DNA from: Mycolicibacterium senegalense
GTDB lineage: Bacteria > Actinomycetota > Actinomycetes > Mycobacteriales > Mycobacteriaceae
Reading direction: 5' to 3'
Assembly: GCF_019645875.1 (NCBI RefSeq)
Contig: NZ_CP081000.1
Location: 2,356,001 to 2,420,000, forward strand
Length of the DNA: 64,000 nucleotides
Shown: one piece after another, positions 17,873 to 28,338 of the stretch
Numbering within the stretch: position 1 is the stretch's first letter
How the letters are laid out: each line of letters opens with the position of its first letter
Made by a program: the position numbers and the translations under genes
Notes under the pieces: model-generated
The model's database searches: none
What the model saw: the letters and a program-made list of their open reading frames with translations, nothing else
Told to the model about the DNA's origin: nothing

Positions 17873-19711
17873 GTGGCATCGTCTTCGGCGCCGGTGCATC
17901 CTGCGCGCTACCTGACACTTTTCCTGGTCCTTCTGATCGGCGTTTATCTGCTGGTGTTCCTCACCGGCGACAAGCAGGCCAAGCCCAAGCTCGGCATTGA
18001 CCTGCAGGGCGGTACCCGGGTGACGCTGACCGCGCGCACCCCGGACGGCTCGACGCCGACCAGAGAGGCGCTCAACCAGGCCCAACAAATCATCAGTGCC
18101 CGCGTGGACGGTCTCGGCGTCTCGGGCTCGGAGGTCGTCATCGACGGCGACAACCTGGTGATCACCGTTCCCGGCAACGACGGCAGCGAGGCCCGCAACC
18201 TCGGCCAGACCGCCCGTCTGTACATCCGCCCGGTGGCCCGTGCGGTGCCGGTGGCGCAGCTCAAGCAACTCGCCGAAGGTGGCGTACCGGGAGCGCCGGG
18301 GGCGCCAGGGGCCCCGGGCGCACCAGCCGCGCCGCCCGCACCGGGTGCAGTGCCGGGCCTTCCCGGTGCGATTCCGGGGCAGGCCCCGGGAGCTCCGGCC
18401 GAGGCGCCCGCGGCCCCGCCGGCCGGCGCACCTGAGCCCGCACCGCAGCCGCGCCCGTACCCGCAGGATCCCGCGCCCACCCCAGCCGAGCCCACCCCGG
18501 CACCGGCCCCCGCGCCGGCTCCCGGTGAGCCGGCGCCGCCAGCCCCAGCACCGCAGCCTGCGCCGCCGGGCGCTCCCGGCCAGGTCAGCGAGGCGCAGAC
18601 CCGGGCCGCGCTGATCACCCTGGCGAAGACGATCCGGCAGAGCACCAATCCGATGATGCAGATCCAGGCGATCATGGAACGCGCCCAGAACTGCGACAAG
18701 GATGACGTGCTGGCCGGCAACGACGATCCGAAGTTGCCGCTGGTGACGTGTTCCACCGACGGCCAGACCGTGTACCTGCTGAGCCCGTCGATCATGAGCG
18801 GCGAGGAGATCGAGAACGCCACCTCCGGCCTGAACCAGCAGCAGGGCCAGTACGTCGTCGACGTGACCTTCAAGAGCGGGGGAGCCAAGACCTGGGCCGA
18901 CTTCACCGCGGCCAACGTGGGCACACAGACGGCGTTCACACTCGACTCGCAGGTGGTCAGCGCCCCTGAGATCCGCGAAGCCATCCCTGGCGGCAACACC
19001 CAGATCACAGGCCAGTTCAACTCGGACACCGCCAAGGAACTGGCCAACGTACTCAAGTACGGGTCGCTGCCGCTGTCGTTCGAATCGTCGGAAGCCGAGA
19101 CCGTTTCGGCGACCCTGGGCCTGTCTTCGATGCGGGCCGGTCTGATCGCCGGTGCGGTGGGCTTGGCAGCGGTGCTGCTGTACTCGCTGCTCTACTACCG
19201 GGTGCTCGGTCTACTGGTCGCCCTGTCGCTGGTCGCCGCCGGCGCAATGGTTTTCGCCATCCTCGTGCTGCTCGGCAGATACATCGGATACACGCTGGAC
19301 CTCGCCGGTATCGCCGGTTTGATCATCGGCATCGGCACCACCGCGGACTCGTTCGTGGTGTTCTTCGAACGAATAAAGGACGAGATCCGAGAAGGCAGAT
19401 CCTTCCGGTCGGCGGTGCCCCGAGGCTGGGCGCGCGCTCGCAAGACGATCGTGTCCGGCAACGCCGTCACCTTCCTGGCCGCCGCGGTCCTGTACTTCCT
19501 GGCGATCGGCCAGGTCAAGGGCTTCGCGTTCACCTTGGGGTTGACCACGATCCTGGACATCGTGGTGGTGTTCCTGGTGACCTGGCCGCTGGTGTACCTG
19601 GCCTCCAAGTCCCCGACGATGGCAAAACCAGCCTTCAACGGTCTCGGCGCGGTGCAACAGATCGCGCGGGAACGCCGGGAGGCTTCGCATGCGACCGCGG
19701 GACGGGGATAA
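17873..19711 (+). CDS. secD: protein translocase subunit SecD
   Basis: 612 aa, start GTG at 17873 with GAGGAG upstream. SecD with SecF uses the proton gradient to pull exported proteins through SecYEG. Layout: membrane segment 1 (about 10-30), P1 base ([12 protein letters not shown]), a Pro/Ala/Gly-rich insert of about 100 residues (about 136-240), the P1 head with [14 protein letters not shown], and five C-terminal membrane segments with [30 protein letters not shown]. The low-complexity insert starts with [12 protein letters not shown] and is the unusual part. The gene is followed 4 bases later by secF. Confidence 0.95.
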   Translation: MASSSAPVHPARYLTLFLVLLIGVYLLVFLTGDKQAKPKLGIDLQGGTRVTLTARTPDGSTPTREALNQAQQIISARVDGLGVSGSEVVIDGDNLVITVPGNDGSEARNLGQTARLYIRPVARAVPVAQLKQLAEGGVPGAPGAPGAPGAPAAPPAPGAVPGLPGAIPGQAPGAPAEAPAAPPAGAPEPAPQPRPYPQDPAPTPAEPTPAPAPAPAPGEPAPPAPAPQPAPPGAPGQVSEAQTRAALITLAKTIRQSTNPMMQIQAIMERAQNCDKDDVLAGNDDPKLPLVTCSTDGQTVYLLSPSIMSGEEIENATSGLNQQQGQYVVDVTFKSGGAKTWADFTAANVGTQTAFTLDSQVVSAPEIREAIPGGNTQITGQFNSDTAKELANVLKYGSLPLSFESSEAETVSATLGLSSMRAGLIAGAVGLAAVLLYSLLYYRVLGLLVALSLVAAGAMVFAILVLLGRYIGYTLDLAGIAGLIIGIGTTADSFVVFFERIKDEIREGRSFRSAVPRGWARARKTIVSGNAVTFLAAAVLYFLAIGQVKGFAFTLGLTTILDIVVVFLVTWPLVYLASKSPTMAKPAFNGLGAVQQIARERREASHATAGRG

Positions 19712-19715
19712 GCAC

Positions 19716-20993
19716 ATGGCAGCAAAAAACGACACTGCAGCTGACGACGTCAAGGACACCGCGGTGGAGGCGCCGAGCATCGAATCCACGGCTGCGGCAC
19801 TGCCGAAGCACGGCTTCTTCGTCCGGCTCTACACCGGCACCGGCGCCTTTGAGGTGATCGGGCGCCGCAAGCTCTGGTACGCGATCAGCGGCGTCATCGT
19901 CGCGGTGTGCGTCGCCAGCATGGTGCTTCGCGGGTTCACCTTCGGTATCGACTTCGAGGGCGGCACGAAGGTGTCGATGCCGTCGGCCGGTTCCGAGGGA
20001 GTTGTCTCGGTCCAGCAGGTCGAGGACGTCTACAGCAAGACCCTGAACCGGGCGCCCGAATCGGTGGTGCTGGTCGGCAGCGGCGACTCGGCCACTGTCC
20101 AGATCCGTTCGGAGACACTGTCCGAACCGGAGATCGAACAACTGCGGACCGCGCTGTTCGACGAGTTCCACCCCAAGGGCAGCGACGGCCAGCCCAGCAA
20201 GCAGGCGATCAGCGACTCGAAGGTGTCGGAGACCTGGGGCGGCCAGATCACCGACAAGGCGTTGATCGCGCTGGTGGTGTTCCTCGTGCTGGCCTCGATC
20301 TACATCGCCTGGCGGTATGAGCGCTACATGGCGATGGCGGCGATGGCCACGCTGGTCTTCGACCTGGTCGTCACCGCCGGCGTCTATTCGCTGGTCGGTT
20401 TCGAGGTCACCCCGGCCACGGTGATCGGCCTGCTGACGATCCTGGGCTTCTCGCTCTACGACACGGTGATCGTGTTCGACAAGGTCGAGGAGAACACCCA
20501 CGGCTTCGAGCACACCACCCGCCGGACGTTCGCCGAGCAGGCCAACCTCGCCGTCAACCAGACGTTCATGCGCTCGATCAACACCAGCTTGATCTCGGTG
20601 TTGCCGATCGTGGCGCTGATGGTGGTCGCGGTCTGGCTTCTCGGGGTCGGAACGCTGATGGATCTGGCCTTGGTCCAGCTGGTCGGTGTCATCGTCGGCA
20701 CCTACTCCTCGATCTACTTCGCCACGCCGCTGCTGGTCTCGCTGCGCGAACGCACGGAATTGGTGCGCAAGCACACCAAGCGGGTGCTCAATCGCCGGGA
20801 GAAGGGCGCCAAGGCGGCGACTACCACCAAGGGGGCGGCAGACGCCACCGACACGGCGGATGCGGACGACGCCGGTGCCGAGACGGTGACGGCTTCGGTC
20901 GCCGCCGAGCCCGCACCGGACAAGCCGGCACCCGGTGCGCGACCGGCCTCACGGACCGGACGTCCGTCGGGCAAACGGAACACCCGGCGGTAA
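19716..20993 (+). CDS. secF: protein translocase subunit SecF
   Basis: 425 aa from the ATG at 19716, which lies 4 bases after secD and has ACGGGG upstream; an ATG at 19689 would overlap secD. Partner of SecD. Six membrane segments, with the P4 periplasmic base GIDFEGGTKVSMPSAG (about 80-95), and VIGLLTILGFSLYDTVIVFDKVEEN (about 240-264) carrying the Asp/Arg proton path region. The C-terminal 60 residues are low-complexity Ala/Asp/Thr and then Arg-rich (GKRNTRR). Fifth membrane segment and later parts are normal. Confidence 0.95.
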   Translation: MAAKNDTAADDVKDTAVEAPSIESTAAALPKHGFFVRLYTGTGAFEVIGRRKLWYAISGVIVAVCVASMVLRGFTFGIDFEGGTKVSMPSAGSEGVVSVQQVEDVYSKTLNRAPESVVLVGSGDSATVQIRSETLSEPEIEQLRTALFDEFHPKGSDGQPSKQAISDSKVSETWGGQITDKALIALVVFLVLASIYIAWRYERYMAMAAMATLVFDLVVTAGVYSLVGFEVTPATVIGLLTILGFSLYDTVIVFDKVEENTHGFEHTTRRTFAEQANLAVNQTFMRSINTSLISVLPIVALMVVAVWLLGVGTLMDLALVQLVGVIVGTYSSIYFATPLLVSLRERTELVRKHTKRVLNRREKGAKAATTTKGAADATDTADADDAGAETVTASVAAEPAPDKPAPGARPASRTGRPSGKRNTRR

Positions 20994-20998
20994 ACCGC

Positions 20999-22666
20999 AT
21001 GGTTCAGTGGCGGGGCATCGCCCGGGCCCGGACGGCGGTGACGGCGGCGGCGCTGTCCATGGTCACCGCGATGGGGCTGTCGGCGTGTTCGGGCAGCTCG
21101 GCCGACGAGATCGACTACGCCGTCGACGGCACCCTGACCACCTACAACACGAACACGGTGGCCGGGGCCGCGTCGGCCGGTCCGCAGGCCTTCGCGCGGG
21201 CATTGACAGGCTTCGCCTACCACGGCCCAGAGGGCCAGGTGGTCGCCGACAACGATTTCGGCTCGGTGTCGGTCGTCGGCCGCGCTCCGTTGGTGCTCGA
21301 TTACGTGATCAGCGACAAGGCGGTCTATTCCGACGGCAAGCCGATCACCTGTGACGACCTGGTGTTGGCGTGGGGCGCACAATCCGGGCGCTTTCCCGGT
21401 TTCGATGCCGCCAGCCGGGCGGGTTACCGCGACATCGCGTCCGTTGACTGCGCACCCGGCCAGAAGCGGGCCCGGGTGTCGTTCGCCCAGGACCGCGGAT
21501 TCCTCGACTACGGGCACCTGTTCGCGGCGACGTCGCTGATGCCCTCGCACGTCATCGCAGACGAACTCGGTCTCGGTGACGGGGGTGTGACGACCGCACT
21601 GCAGAACGGCGACCAGCCGACGATCGACCGGATCGCCAAGGCATGGAACACCGTGTGGGATCTCAAGCCCGACCTCGATCTGAAGAAGTTCCCGTCGTCG
21701 GGTCCGTACCGGATCGACTCGGTGTCCGAGGACGGCGTGGTGGTCCTGGTGGCCAACGACAAGTGGTGGGGCACCCCGGCCATCACCAACCGGATCGCGG
21801 TGTGGCCACGCGGAGCCGACATCCAGGAACGGGTCAATCAGGGTTCGTTCGACGTCGTCGACATCGAGTCCGGATCATCGGGCCTGCTGAACCTGCCTGA
21901 GGATTACGTCAGCATGGAGAGCCCGTCGGCCGGTATCGAGCAGCTGATCTTCGCGCCGGGTGGGCCGCTGGCCGCCCCGGCAGCGCGACGGGCCGTGGCA
22001 CTGTGTACCCCCCGGGACGTGATCGCGCGCAACGCCGCGACGCCGATCATCAACTCGCGGCTCAGCCCGGTCAGCGACGACGCATTCAGTGCGGCCGAGA
22101 ACGTCGGTGAGGCAGCGCAATTCGGCGTGGCCAACCCCGATGCCGCCCGGGCTGCCCTCAACAACAAGCCGCTGACCGTCCGGATCGGTTACCAGACACC
22201 CAACGCCAGACTGGCCGCGACGGTGGGTGCGATCGCGAAATCGTGTGCGGCAGCGGGCATCACCGTTCAGGACGCCGGATCGGCGACCGCCGGGCCGGTG
22301 GCCTTGCGCAACAACGAGCTCGACGGATTGCTGGCCGGCACGGGCGGGGCTGCGGGCAGCGGCTCCTCGGGTTCGTCGGCGATCGACGCCTACGCTTTCC
22401 ACTCCGCCAACGGCAACAACCTGCCCGGTTACGCCAATGAACGGGTCGACGGGATCATCGATGCCCAGGCCGTCACCAACGATCCCAAGGAACTGGCCCG
22501 GCTGGCGGGGGAGGGCGCCCCGATCCTCTGGAACGACATGCCCACCCTGCCGCTGTACCGCCAGCAGCGCACGGTGCTGACGTCGACCAAGATGTATGCC
22601 GTGAGCAGTAATCCGACTCGCTGGGGCGCAGGCTGGAACATGGACCGCTGGAAGCTGTCCACATGA
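20999..22666 (+). CDS. peptide/oligopeptide-type ABC transporter substrate-binding lipoprotein
   Basis: 555 aa, ortholog of M. tuberculosis Rv2585c. An N-terminal signal with lipobox LSAC (Cys30) predicts a lipid-anchored extracellular protein. The rest has the DppA/OppA family-5 solute-binding fold with [25 protein letters not shown] regions (the segment around residue 245) and a C-terminal [12 protein letters not shown]. No permease or ATPase gene is adjacent, so it works with a transporter elsewhere or has another role. It follows secF by 5 bases and overlaps apt by 4 bp, so it lies in the sec-apt-relA transcript. Confidence 0.85.
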   Translation: MVQWRGIARARTAVTAAALSMVTAMGLSACSGSSADEIDYAVDGTLTTYNTNTVAGAASAGPQAFARALTGFAYHGPEGQVVADNDFGSVSVVGRAPLVLDYVISDKAVYSDGKPITCDDLVLAWGAQSGRFPGFDAASRAGYRDIASVDCAPGQKRARVSFAQDRGFLDYGHLFAATSLMPSHVIADELGLGDGGVTTALQNGDQPTIDRIAKAWNTVWDLKPDLDLKKFPSSGPYRIDSVSEDGVVVLVANDKWWGTPAITNRIAVWPRGADIQERVNQGSFDVVDIESGSSGLLNLPEDYVSMESPSAGIEQLIFAPGGPLAAPAARRAVALCTPRDVIARNAATPIINSRLSPVSDDAFSAAENVGEAAQFGVANPDAARAALNNKPLTVRIGYQTPNARLAATVGAIAKSCAAAGITVQDAGSATAGPVALRNNELDGLLAGTGGAAGSGSSGSSAIDAYAFHSANGNNLPGYANERVDGIIDAQAVTNDPKELARLAGEGAPILWNDMPTLPLYRQQRTVLTSTKMYAVSSNPTRWGAGWNMDRWKLST

Positions 22667-23199
22667 GCGAGGACACCGCCAAAGTTTCGGAGCTGGTCCG
22701 GAAACTGATTCGGGAGGTTCCCGACTTTCCCGAGCCAGGTGTGCAATTCAAGGATCTGACGCCGCTGCTGGCCGACGCCGAGGGTTTGGGTGCGGTGACC
22801 GACGCGCTCGCCGCCACTGCCGCCGATGCCGATCTGGTCGCGGGACTGGACGCGCGGGGTTTTCTCCTGGGCGCTGCGGTCGCGACCCGGCTGGGCGTCG
22901 GTGTGCTGGCGGTGCGCAAAGGCGGGAAGCTGCCGCCCCCGGTGCACAGCGTCACCTATCAGCTCGAGTACGGCAGCGCGACGTTGGAGATCCCGGCCGA
23001 CGGGATTGATATCGCCGGTCGCAATGTTGTGATCATCGACGATGTCCTGGCCACCGGCGGGACCCTGGGAGCGGCACGGCAGCTGCTCGAGGCGAGCGGG
23101 GCCAACGTGCGCAGCGCCGCGGTGGTGCTGGAATTGACGGCCCTGGGCGGCCGCGACATCGTGGCGCCGCTACAGGTCACCAGCCTGCACACGGTGTGA
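22663..23199 (+). CDS. apt: adenine phosphoribosyltransferase
   Basis: 178 aa, ortholog of Rv2584c. Converts adenine and PRPP to AMP in purine salvage. The PRPP-binding motif [20 protein letters not shown] is at about 121-140, [15 protein letters not shown] (about 21-35) is the family N-terminal hallmark, and [10 protein letters not shown] is the next conserved stretch. It overlaps the upstream lipoprotein stop by 4 bp and is followed by relA, as in many actinobacteria. Confidence 0.95.
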   Translation: MSEDTAKVSELVRKLIREVPDFPEPGVQFKDLTPLLADAEGLGAVTDALAATAADADLVAGLDARGFLLGAAVATRLGVGVLAVRKGGKLPPPVHSVTYQLEYGSATLEIPADGIDIAGRNVVIIDDVLATGGTLGAARQLLEASGANVRSAAVVLELTALGGRDIVAPLQVTSLHTV

Positions 23200-23239
23200 G
23201 GGATATCCTCGAACTCTCGGAGGTTGAGCGGAGGTGACG

Positions 23240-25591
23240 ATGGCCGGCGATACGGGTACGGACGCGACGGCGGGCCAGGCGGTGCAGTCGCCCCCGGCGC
23301 TGCCGGGTACCACGGGACCCGACGCCACCAAGACCAGCGCCTCCCGGCGGGTGCGCGCGCGGCTGGCCCGCCGGATGACCGCGCAGCGCAGTGCTGTCAA
23401 CCCGGTGCTGGAGCCGCTGGTCGCGGTTCACCGCGAGATCTATCCGAAAGCCGACCTGCAGCTGCTGCAGCGTGCCTACGACGTGGCCGAGCAGCGTCAT
23501 GCCGACCAGCTCCGCAAGTCCGGTGATCCCTACATCACCCACCCGCTGGCGGTCGCCAACATCCTGGCCGAGCTCGGCATGGACACCACGACGCTGGTCG
23601 CCGCGCTGCTGCACGACACCGTGGAGGACACCGGCTACACCCTGGAGGCGTTGACCGCCGAGTTCGGTGCCGAGGTCGGCCACCTGGTCGACGGGGTCAC
23701 CAAGCTGGACAAGGTGGTGCTCGGCTCGGCAGCCGAGGGCGAGACGATCCGCAAGATGATCATCGCGATGGCCCGTGATCCTCGGGTACTGGTGATCAAG
23801 GTGGCCGACCGGCTGCACAACATGCGCACCATGCGGTTCCTGCCGCCCGAGAAGCAGGCCCGCAAGGCCCGGGAGACGCTGGAAGTCATTGCGCCCCTTG
23901 CTCATCGGCTCGGGATGGCCACGGTCAAGTGGGAGCTGGAGGATCTGTCGTTCGCGATCCTGCACCCCAAGAAGTACGAGGAGATCGTGCGGCTGGTCGC
24001 CGACCGGGCGCCGTCACGCGACACGTACCTGGCCAAGGTGCGTGCCGAGATCGGTGTGGCGCTGAGTGCGATGAAGATCAACGCGGTTGTCGAGGGCAGG
24101 CCCAAGCATTACTGGTCGATCTACCAGAAGATGATCGTCAAGGGCCGCGACTTCGACGACATCCACGACCTGGTCGGCGTCCGGATCCTGTGTGACGAGA
24201 TCCGGGACTGCTACGCCGCGGTCGGCGTCGTGCACTCGCTGTGGCAACCGATGGCGGGCCGGTTCAAGGATTACATCGCCCAGCCGCGTTACGGGGTCTA
24301 CCAGTCCCTGCACACCACGGTCGTCGGCCCGGAGGGCAAGCCGCTGGAGGTGCAGATCCGCACCCGCGACATGCACCGGACCGCCGAGTACGGCATCGCC
24401 GCGCACTGGCGTTACAAAGAAGCCAAGGGCCGCAACGGAGTTCCGCATCCGCACGCCGCCAGCGAGATCGACGACATGGCCTGGATGCGCCAGCTGCTGG
24501 ACTGGCAGCGGGAGGCCGCCGACCCCGGCGAGTTCCTCGAGTCGTTACGTTACGACCTTGCGGTCCAAGAGATCTTCGTCTTCACCCCCAAGGGCGACGT
24601 GATCAACCTGCCGGCCGGCTCGACCCCGGTCGACTTCGCCTACGCGGTGCACACCGAGGTGGGTCACCGCTGCATCGGTGCCCGGGTCAACGGCCGGCTG
24701 GTCGCGCTGGAGCGCAAGCTGGAGAACGGTGAAGTCGTCGAGGTGTTCACCTCGAAGGCGCCCAACGCCGGGCCGTCACGTGACTGGCAGACCTTCGTGG
24801 TGTCGCCGCGCGCGAAGGCCAAGATCCGGCAGTGGTTCGCCAAAGAGCGGCGCGAAGAGGCCCTGGAGTCCGGCAAGGATGCCATCGCGCGGGAGGTCCG
24901 CCGGGGCGGACTTCCGTTGCAGCGCTTGATCAATGCCGATTCGATGGCTGCGCTGGCCCGTGAGTTGCGCTACACCGACGTCTCGGCGCTCTACACCGCG
25001 GTCGGTGAGGGCCACGTCTCGGCGCGCCACGTCGTGCAGCGTCTGCTCGCCCAGTTCGGCGGCGACGATGCGGCCGAGGACGAGCTCGCCGAGCGGTCCA
25101 CCCCGTTGACCATGCCGGTGCGCCAGCGCAGTACCGACGACACCGGTGTCGCGGTGCCGGGCGCCCCTGGCACCCTGACCAAGCTCGCCAAGTGCTGCAC
25201 ACCGGTACCGGGCGACACCATCATGGGTTTTGTCACCCGCGGTGGCGGCGTCAGTGTGCATCGCACCGATTGCACGAATGCGGCGTCGCTGCAACAACAG
25301 TCAGAGCGCATCATCGAGGTGAACTGGGCGCCGTCGCCGTCGTCGGTGTTCCTGGTGGCCATTCAGGTGGAGGCGCTGGACCGGCACCGGCTGCTCTCGG
25401 ACGTGACGCGGGTGCTGGCCGACGAGAAGGTCAACATCCTGTCGGCGTCGGTCACCACGTCCAACGACCGGGTGGCGATCAGCCGGTTCACCTTCGAGAT
25501 GGGCGATCCCAAACATCTCGGCCACCTGCTGAGTGTGGTGCGCAACGTGGAGGGCGTGTACGACGTCTACCGCGTCACCAGTGCGGCCTGA
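23240..25591 (+). CDS. relA: bifunctional (p)ppGpp synthetase/hydrolase Rel
   Basis: 783 aa from the ATG at 23240 (GGAGG 5 bases upstream; the in-frame GTG at 23234 has no spacing to that site). Rel makes and degrades ppGpp in the stringent response. Domains in order: an HD hydrolase with [11 protein letters not shown] (about 120-130), a synthetase with [23 protein letters not shown], a TGS domain ([21 protein letters not shown]), a zinc-finger-like CCTPVPGD region, and a C-terminal ACT domain ([20 protein letters not shown]). Both catalytic halves look intact, as expected for the single actinobacterial Rel. Converges with a cyclophilin gene, 45 bases away. Confidence 0.97.
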   Translation: MAGDTGTDATAGQAVQSPPALPGTTGPDATKTSASRRVRARLARRMTAQRSAVNPVLEPLVAVHREIYPKADLQLLQRAYDVAEQRHADQLRKSGDPYITHPLAVANILAELGMDTTTLVAALLHDTVEDTGYTLEALTAEFGAEVGHLVDGVTKLDKVVLGSAAEGETIRKMIIAMARDPRVLVIKVADRLHNMRTMRFLPPEKQARKARETLEVIAPLAHRLGMATVKWELEDLSFAILHPKKYEEIVRLVADRAPSRDTYLAKVRAEIGVALSAMKINAVVEGRPKHYWSIYQKMIVKGRDFDDIHDLVGVRILCDEIRDCYAAVGVVHSLWQPMAGRFKDYIAQPRYGVYQSLHTTVVGPEGKPLEVQIRTRDMHRTAEYGIAAHWRYKEAKGRNGVPHPHAASEIDDMAWMRQLLDWQREAADPGEFLESLRYDLAVQEIFVFTPKGDVINLPAGSTPVDFAYAVHTEVGHRCIGARVNGRLVALERKLENGEVVEVFTSKAPNAGPSRDWQTFVVSPRAKAKIRQWFAKERREEALESGKDAIAREVRRGGLPLQRLINADSMAALARELRYTDVSALYTAVGEGHVSARHVVQRLLAQFGGDDAAEDELAERSTPLTMPVRQRSTDDTGVAVPGAPGTLTKLAKCCTPVPGDTIMGFVTRGGGVSVHRTDCTNAASLQQQSERIIEVNWAPSPSSVFLVAIQVEALDRHRLLSDVTRVLADEKVNILSASVTTSNDRVAISRFTFEMGDPKHLGHLLSVVRNVEGVYDVYRVTSAA

Positions 25592-25619
25592 CCCGCGCGT
25601 GCTGGTCAGTCGGCGCGGG
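25592..25619. terminator. candidate bidirectional terminator between relA and cyclophilin
   Basis: A 7-bp inverted repeat CCCGCGC (25592-25598) and GCGCGGG (25613-25619) with a 14-base loop lies immediately after the relA stop and before the converging cyclophilin end. The loop is long, so the call is weak. Confidence 0.35.
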
Positions 25620-25636
25620 CCTGCGCCGGGCCAGGG

Positions 25637-26626
25637 TCAACCCACCATCGCCGATTTGATCGTTACCGGTGTGGCCGGCCGGCCGTCGTCGCTGCCGTCG
25701 ACGACCCCGTCGGCCGCGATCGCGTCGAGGGTAGCCAATCCCGTCCGGTCCACGGTGCCGAACACCGTGTAGGTCGGCGGCAGCAGGGAATCCTCGTACA
25801 CCAGGAAGAACTGGCTGCCGTTGGTTCCCGGACCGGCGTTCGCCATGGCCACGGTGCCGCGCGGGTAGACCACCGGTTGCTTCACCGCTGGGTCGGAGAG
25901 CCGGTACTGGTTGGTCGGGTACTCGTTGGGGAAGCGGTAACCGGGCCCGCCGGTCCCGCTGCCCGACGGGTCACCGCATTGCAGTGTCGCGAGGTCTCCG
26001 GTGGTCAGGCGGTGGCATCCGGTGCCGTCGAAGAACCCTTGCGCGGCCAGGCTGGCGAAGCTGTTCACCGTGCACGGCGCCTTGCCGTTGGCCAGGATGA
26101 GACCGATGCTGCCGCGATCGGTGACGATCCCGGCTTCGACCGTGGCGGGTTCGGTTGGCACCGTACCGGTGCGGGGCGGGACCGTCGGCCGAGTCGCCGG
26201 TTCGGTGGTGGCCGGGTACTGGCAGTTGGCACCCAGGTTGCGCGGCGGTGCGAACGCGGGCAGCTGCCGGTCAGAGCCCGGGGTCGCCGTATAGCGGTCC
26301 TGTCGGGGCATGTTCTCGGCGGCTTCGACCACGACGAAGGCGAACACCACGGCCAGCACCACCATCACGGCCGCCAGCGCCGTCATGACGTACCCGATGA
26401 CCAGGCCGGAGATCGCGATGCCACGACCCTGTTCACCGCTGCGTTTGAGCTGCGACAGCGAGATATGGCCGAACAGGATTCCCAGCGGTGCGAACAGGAC
26501 GGCACACACCAGTGAGGCGACCGCCATGCTGTTGGTGTGGGCGGGCGGGGGAGGCCCGGCCGGATAGCCCACCGGGTGAGTGGGGTGCTCCGGCCGGTAT
26601 CCGCCGTAAGAGGGCGGGAAGGTCAA
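25637..26626 (-). CDS. membrane-anchored cyclophilin-type peptidyl-prolyl isomerase
   Basis: 329 aa if the TTG at 26626 is used. The N-terminal 40 residues are Pro/Tyr/Gly-rich, then two hydrophobic stretches (about 36-60 and 72-100) form a DUF4190-like membrane module. The isomerase domain (about 160-329) has CHRLTTGDL, CGDPSGSGTGGPGYRFPNE and the typical GTVAMANAGPGTNGSQFFLVY. The His of the usual FHRV stretch is preserved as CHRL. Cysteines in the domain suggest an extracytoplasmic, disulfide-bonded fold. It follows ppiB by 13 bases and is a paralog of it. The start is uncertain because the ribosome-binding site is weak. Confidence 0.8.
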   Translation of the reverse strand: MTFPPSYGGYRPEHPTHPVGYPAGPPPPAHTNSMAVASLVCAVLFAPLGILFGHISLSQLKRSGEQGRGIAISGLVIGYVMTALAAVMVVLAVVFAFVVVEAAENMPRQDRYTATPGSDRQLPAFAPPRNLGANCQYPATTEPATRPTVPPRTGTVPTEPATVEAGIVTDRGSIGLILANGKAPCTVNSFASLAAQGFFDGTGCHRLTTGDLATLQCGDPSGSGTGGPGYRFPNEYPTNQYRLSDPAVKQPVVYPRGTVAMANAGPGTNGSQFFLVYEDSLLPPTYTVFGTVDRTGLATLDAIAADGVVDGSDDGRPATPVTIKSAMVG

Positions 26627-26639
26627 CGCCTCGGCGACC

Positions 26640-27515
26640 CTAGTCCAGGGCCACGGACTTCAGCTGGACGTCGAGCGCCGGCTTACCGTCCGGTCCGCCG
26701 CCGGCCACACCGGCCGCCGCGATCTTGTCGAGAGTGGCCAGACCGGTGTCATCGATCTTGCCGAACACCGTGTAGTTCGGGGGCAGCTGCGAATCCTGGT
26801 AGACGAGGAAGAACTGGCTGCCGTTGGTGTTGGGCCCGGCGTTGGCCATCGCCACGGTGCCGCGCGGGTAGACCACCGGCTTCTCCAACGCCGGGTCGCC
26901 CGGCTGGAACTGGTTGGTCGGGTACTCGTTGGCGAATTGATAGCCGGGGCCGCCGGTGCCGCTGCCCGACGGGTCCCCGCACTGCAGCACCGAAATGCCA
27001 CTGGTGGTCAGCCGGTGGCACGGGGTGTCGTTGAAGTAGTTCTGCCCGGCCAGGCTCGCGAAGCTGTTGACCGTGCAGGGGGCCTTGCCGTTGTCCAGCA
27101 GCAGACCGATGTTGCCCTGGTTGGTGACCACGCTGACGCTGACGGTCTTCTCGTCGGTGGGGATCTTGCCGGTGCGGGGCGGGGTGTTCGGCTTGCTCGC
27201 CGGCGCCGCGGCCGGGTACTGGCAGTTGGCGCCGAGGTCGGCGGGCGCGACGAAGGCGGGCAGCTGGCCGTCGCCGGCCGGCTGCGCCTGAGCTCCTGAC
27301 GTGGCGGTGGTGGTATCCGCGGAGGCAGTGGTATTGCCGGAGTCCTTGCTGGTGAAGACGAACGTGGCCACGACGGCGCCGATGACCACGAGCGCCCCGA
27401 CGACGGTGCCCACGATGGTTACGATGCGTCGTTTGCGTTCCTGGGCGGCGCGACGTTCAAGCTGACGCTCCAGCTTGCGCTTGGCCGTCGCACGCCGTTG
27501 TTCGTTGGTCGGCAC
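26640..27515 (-). CDS. ppiB: peptidyl-prolyl cis-trans isomerase PpiB
   Basis: 291 aa from the GTG at 27515, chosen because AAGGAGG precedes it by 9 bases; longer starts have no site. Ortholog of M. tuberculosis Rv2582. An N-terminal basic region (KRKLERQLERRAAQERKRR) is followed by one membrane segment (about 33-56), a Ser/Thr/Gly-rich linker, and a cyclophilin domain with CHRLTTSG and GTVAMANAGPNTNGSQFFLVY. It should fold proteins outside the membrane. It forms a two-gene unit with the downstream paralog at 25637-26626. Confidence 0.9.
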   Translation of the reverse strand: MPTNEQRRATAKRKLERQLERRAAQERKRRIVTIVGTVVGALVVIGAVVATFVFTSKDSGNTTASADTTTATSGAQAQPAGDGQLPAFVAPADLGANCQYPAAAPASKPNTPPRTGKIPTDEKTVSVSVVTNQGNIGLLLDNGKAPCTVNSFASLAGQNYFNDTPCHRLTTSGISVLQCGDPSGSGTGGPGYQFANEYPTNQFQPGDPALEKPVVYPRGTVAMANAGPNTNGSQFFLVYQDSQLPPNYTVFGKIDDTGLATLDKIAAAGVAGGGPDGKPALDVQLKSVALD

Positions 27516-27648
27516 CGCGGCAGTCCTCCTTGTTGGCGGTTGAGGTTGGCAACGAGTCTGCCAGGCGAACCTGCGCGGCGGTGCCGCGACCCGCGGCAGC
27601 CGCAGGTCGCGGCGCATGGGGGAAGTCACCACGTGGGAAACTGGGGCG

Positions 27649-28338
27649 GTGTTCATTACCGGATTTCCGGCCGGGATGCTGGCGTGCAACTGCTATGTCC
27701 TGGCGCAGCGGCCAGGGGCCGACGCGGTCGTCGTCGACCCGGGGCAGCGGGCGATGGACCGGTTGCGCCGGATTCTCGACGAGCATCGCCTGACCCCGGC
27801 AGCGGTACTGCTGACACACGGTCACCTCGATCACATCTGGTCGGCGCAGAAGGTCGCCGACACCTACGGCTGCGCCGTCTACATCCACCCCGAGGATCGG
27901 GGCATGTTGACCGATCCGATCAAGGGATTCGGCCCGGCGCTGCTCGGATCGTTGTCCCGGCTTGCGTTCGGCGTGCTGTTGTCCGAGCCCAAACAGCTGG
28001 TCGAATTGGGTCGCGACGGTCAGACACTCGACTTCGGCGGTGTCTCGGTCACCGTCGATCACTCGCCGGGACACACCAGGGGGTCGGTGGTGTTCCGGGT
28101 CTCCGGGCCGGAGAATGCATCGGCCGCCGAGACGGTTTTCACGGGCGATACGCTGTTCCGGTCCTCGGTGGGCCGCACCGACCTGCCCGGTGGCAGCGGA
28201 CGTGACCTGCTCACCTCGATCGTGACAAAGCTGTTGGTACTCGACGATGACACCGTGGTATTACCAGGACACGGCCCGCGCACGACCATCGGGCACGAAC
28301 GCCGCACCAACCCGTTTCTCGAAGGTTTGACTCTGTGA
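27649..28338 (+). CDS. metallo-beta-lactamase-fold hydrolase (glyoxalase II-like)
   Basis: 229 aa from the GTG at 27649, where the match to Rv2581c begins ([16 protein letters not shown]); an ATG 33 bases upstream is also possible, and neither has a strong ribosome-binding site. The zinc-binding motif THGHLDH is intact, with SPGHTRGS and [16 protein letters not shown] supplying the later His and Asp, and [20 protein letters not shown] at the end. The family includes hydroxyacylglutathione-like thioesterases; mycobacteria use mycothiol instead of glutathione. It overlaps hisS by 4 bp and is divergent from ppiB. Confidence 0.88.
   Translation: MFITGFPAGMLACNCYVLAQRPGADAVVVDPGQRAMDRLRRILDEHRLTPAAVLLTHGHLDHIWSAQKVADTYGCAVYIHPEDRGMLTDPIKGFGPALLGSLSRLAFGVLLSEPKQLVELGRDGQTLDFGGVSVTVDHSPGHTRGSVVFRVSGPENASAAETVFTGDTLFRSSVGRTDLPGGSGRDLLTSIVTKLLVLDDDTVVLPGHGPRTTIGHERRTNPFLEGLTL

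Noticed and set aside
18280..18593. Tandem-repeat array or CRISPR-like repeat in secD
   Set aside because: The repetition comes from Pro/Ala/Gly codons inside an intact secD frame; there are no repeat-spacer units.
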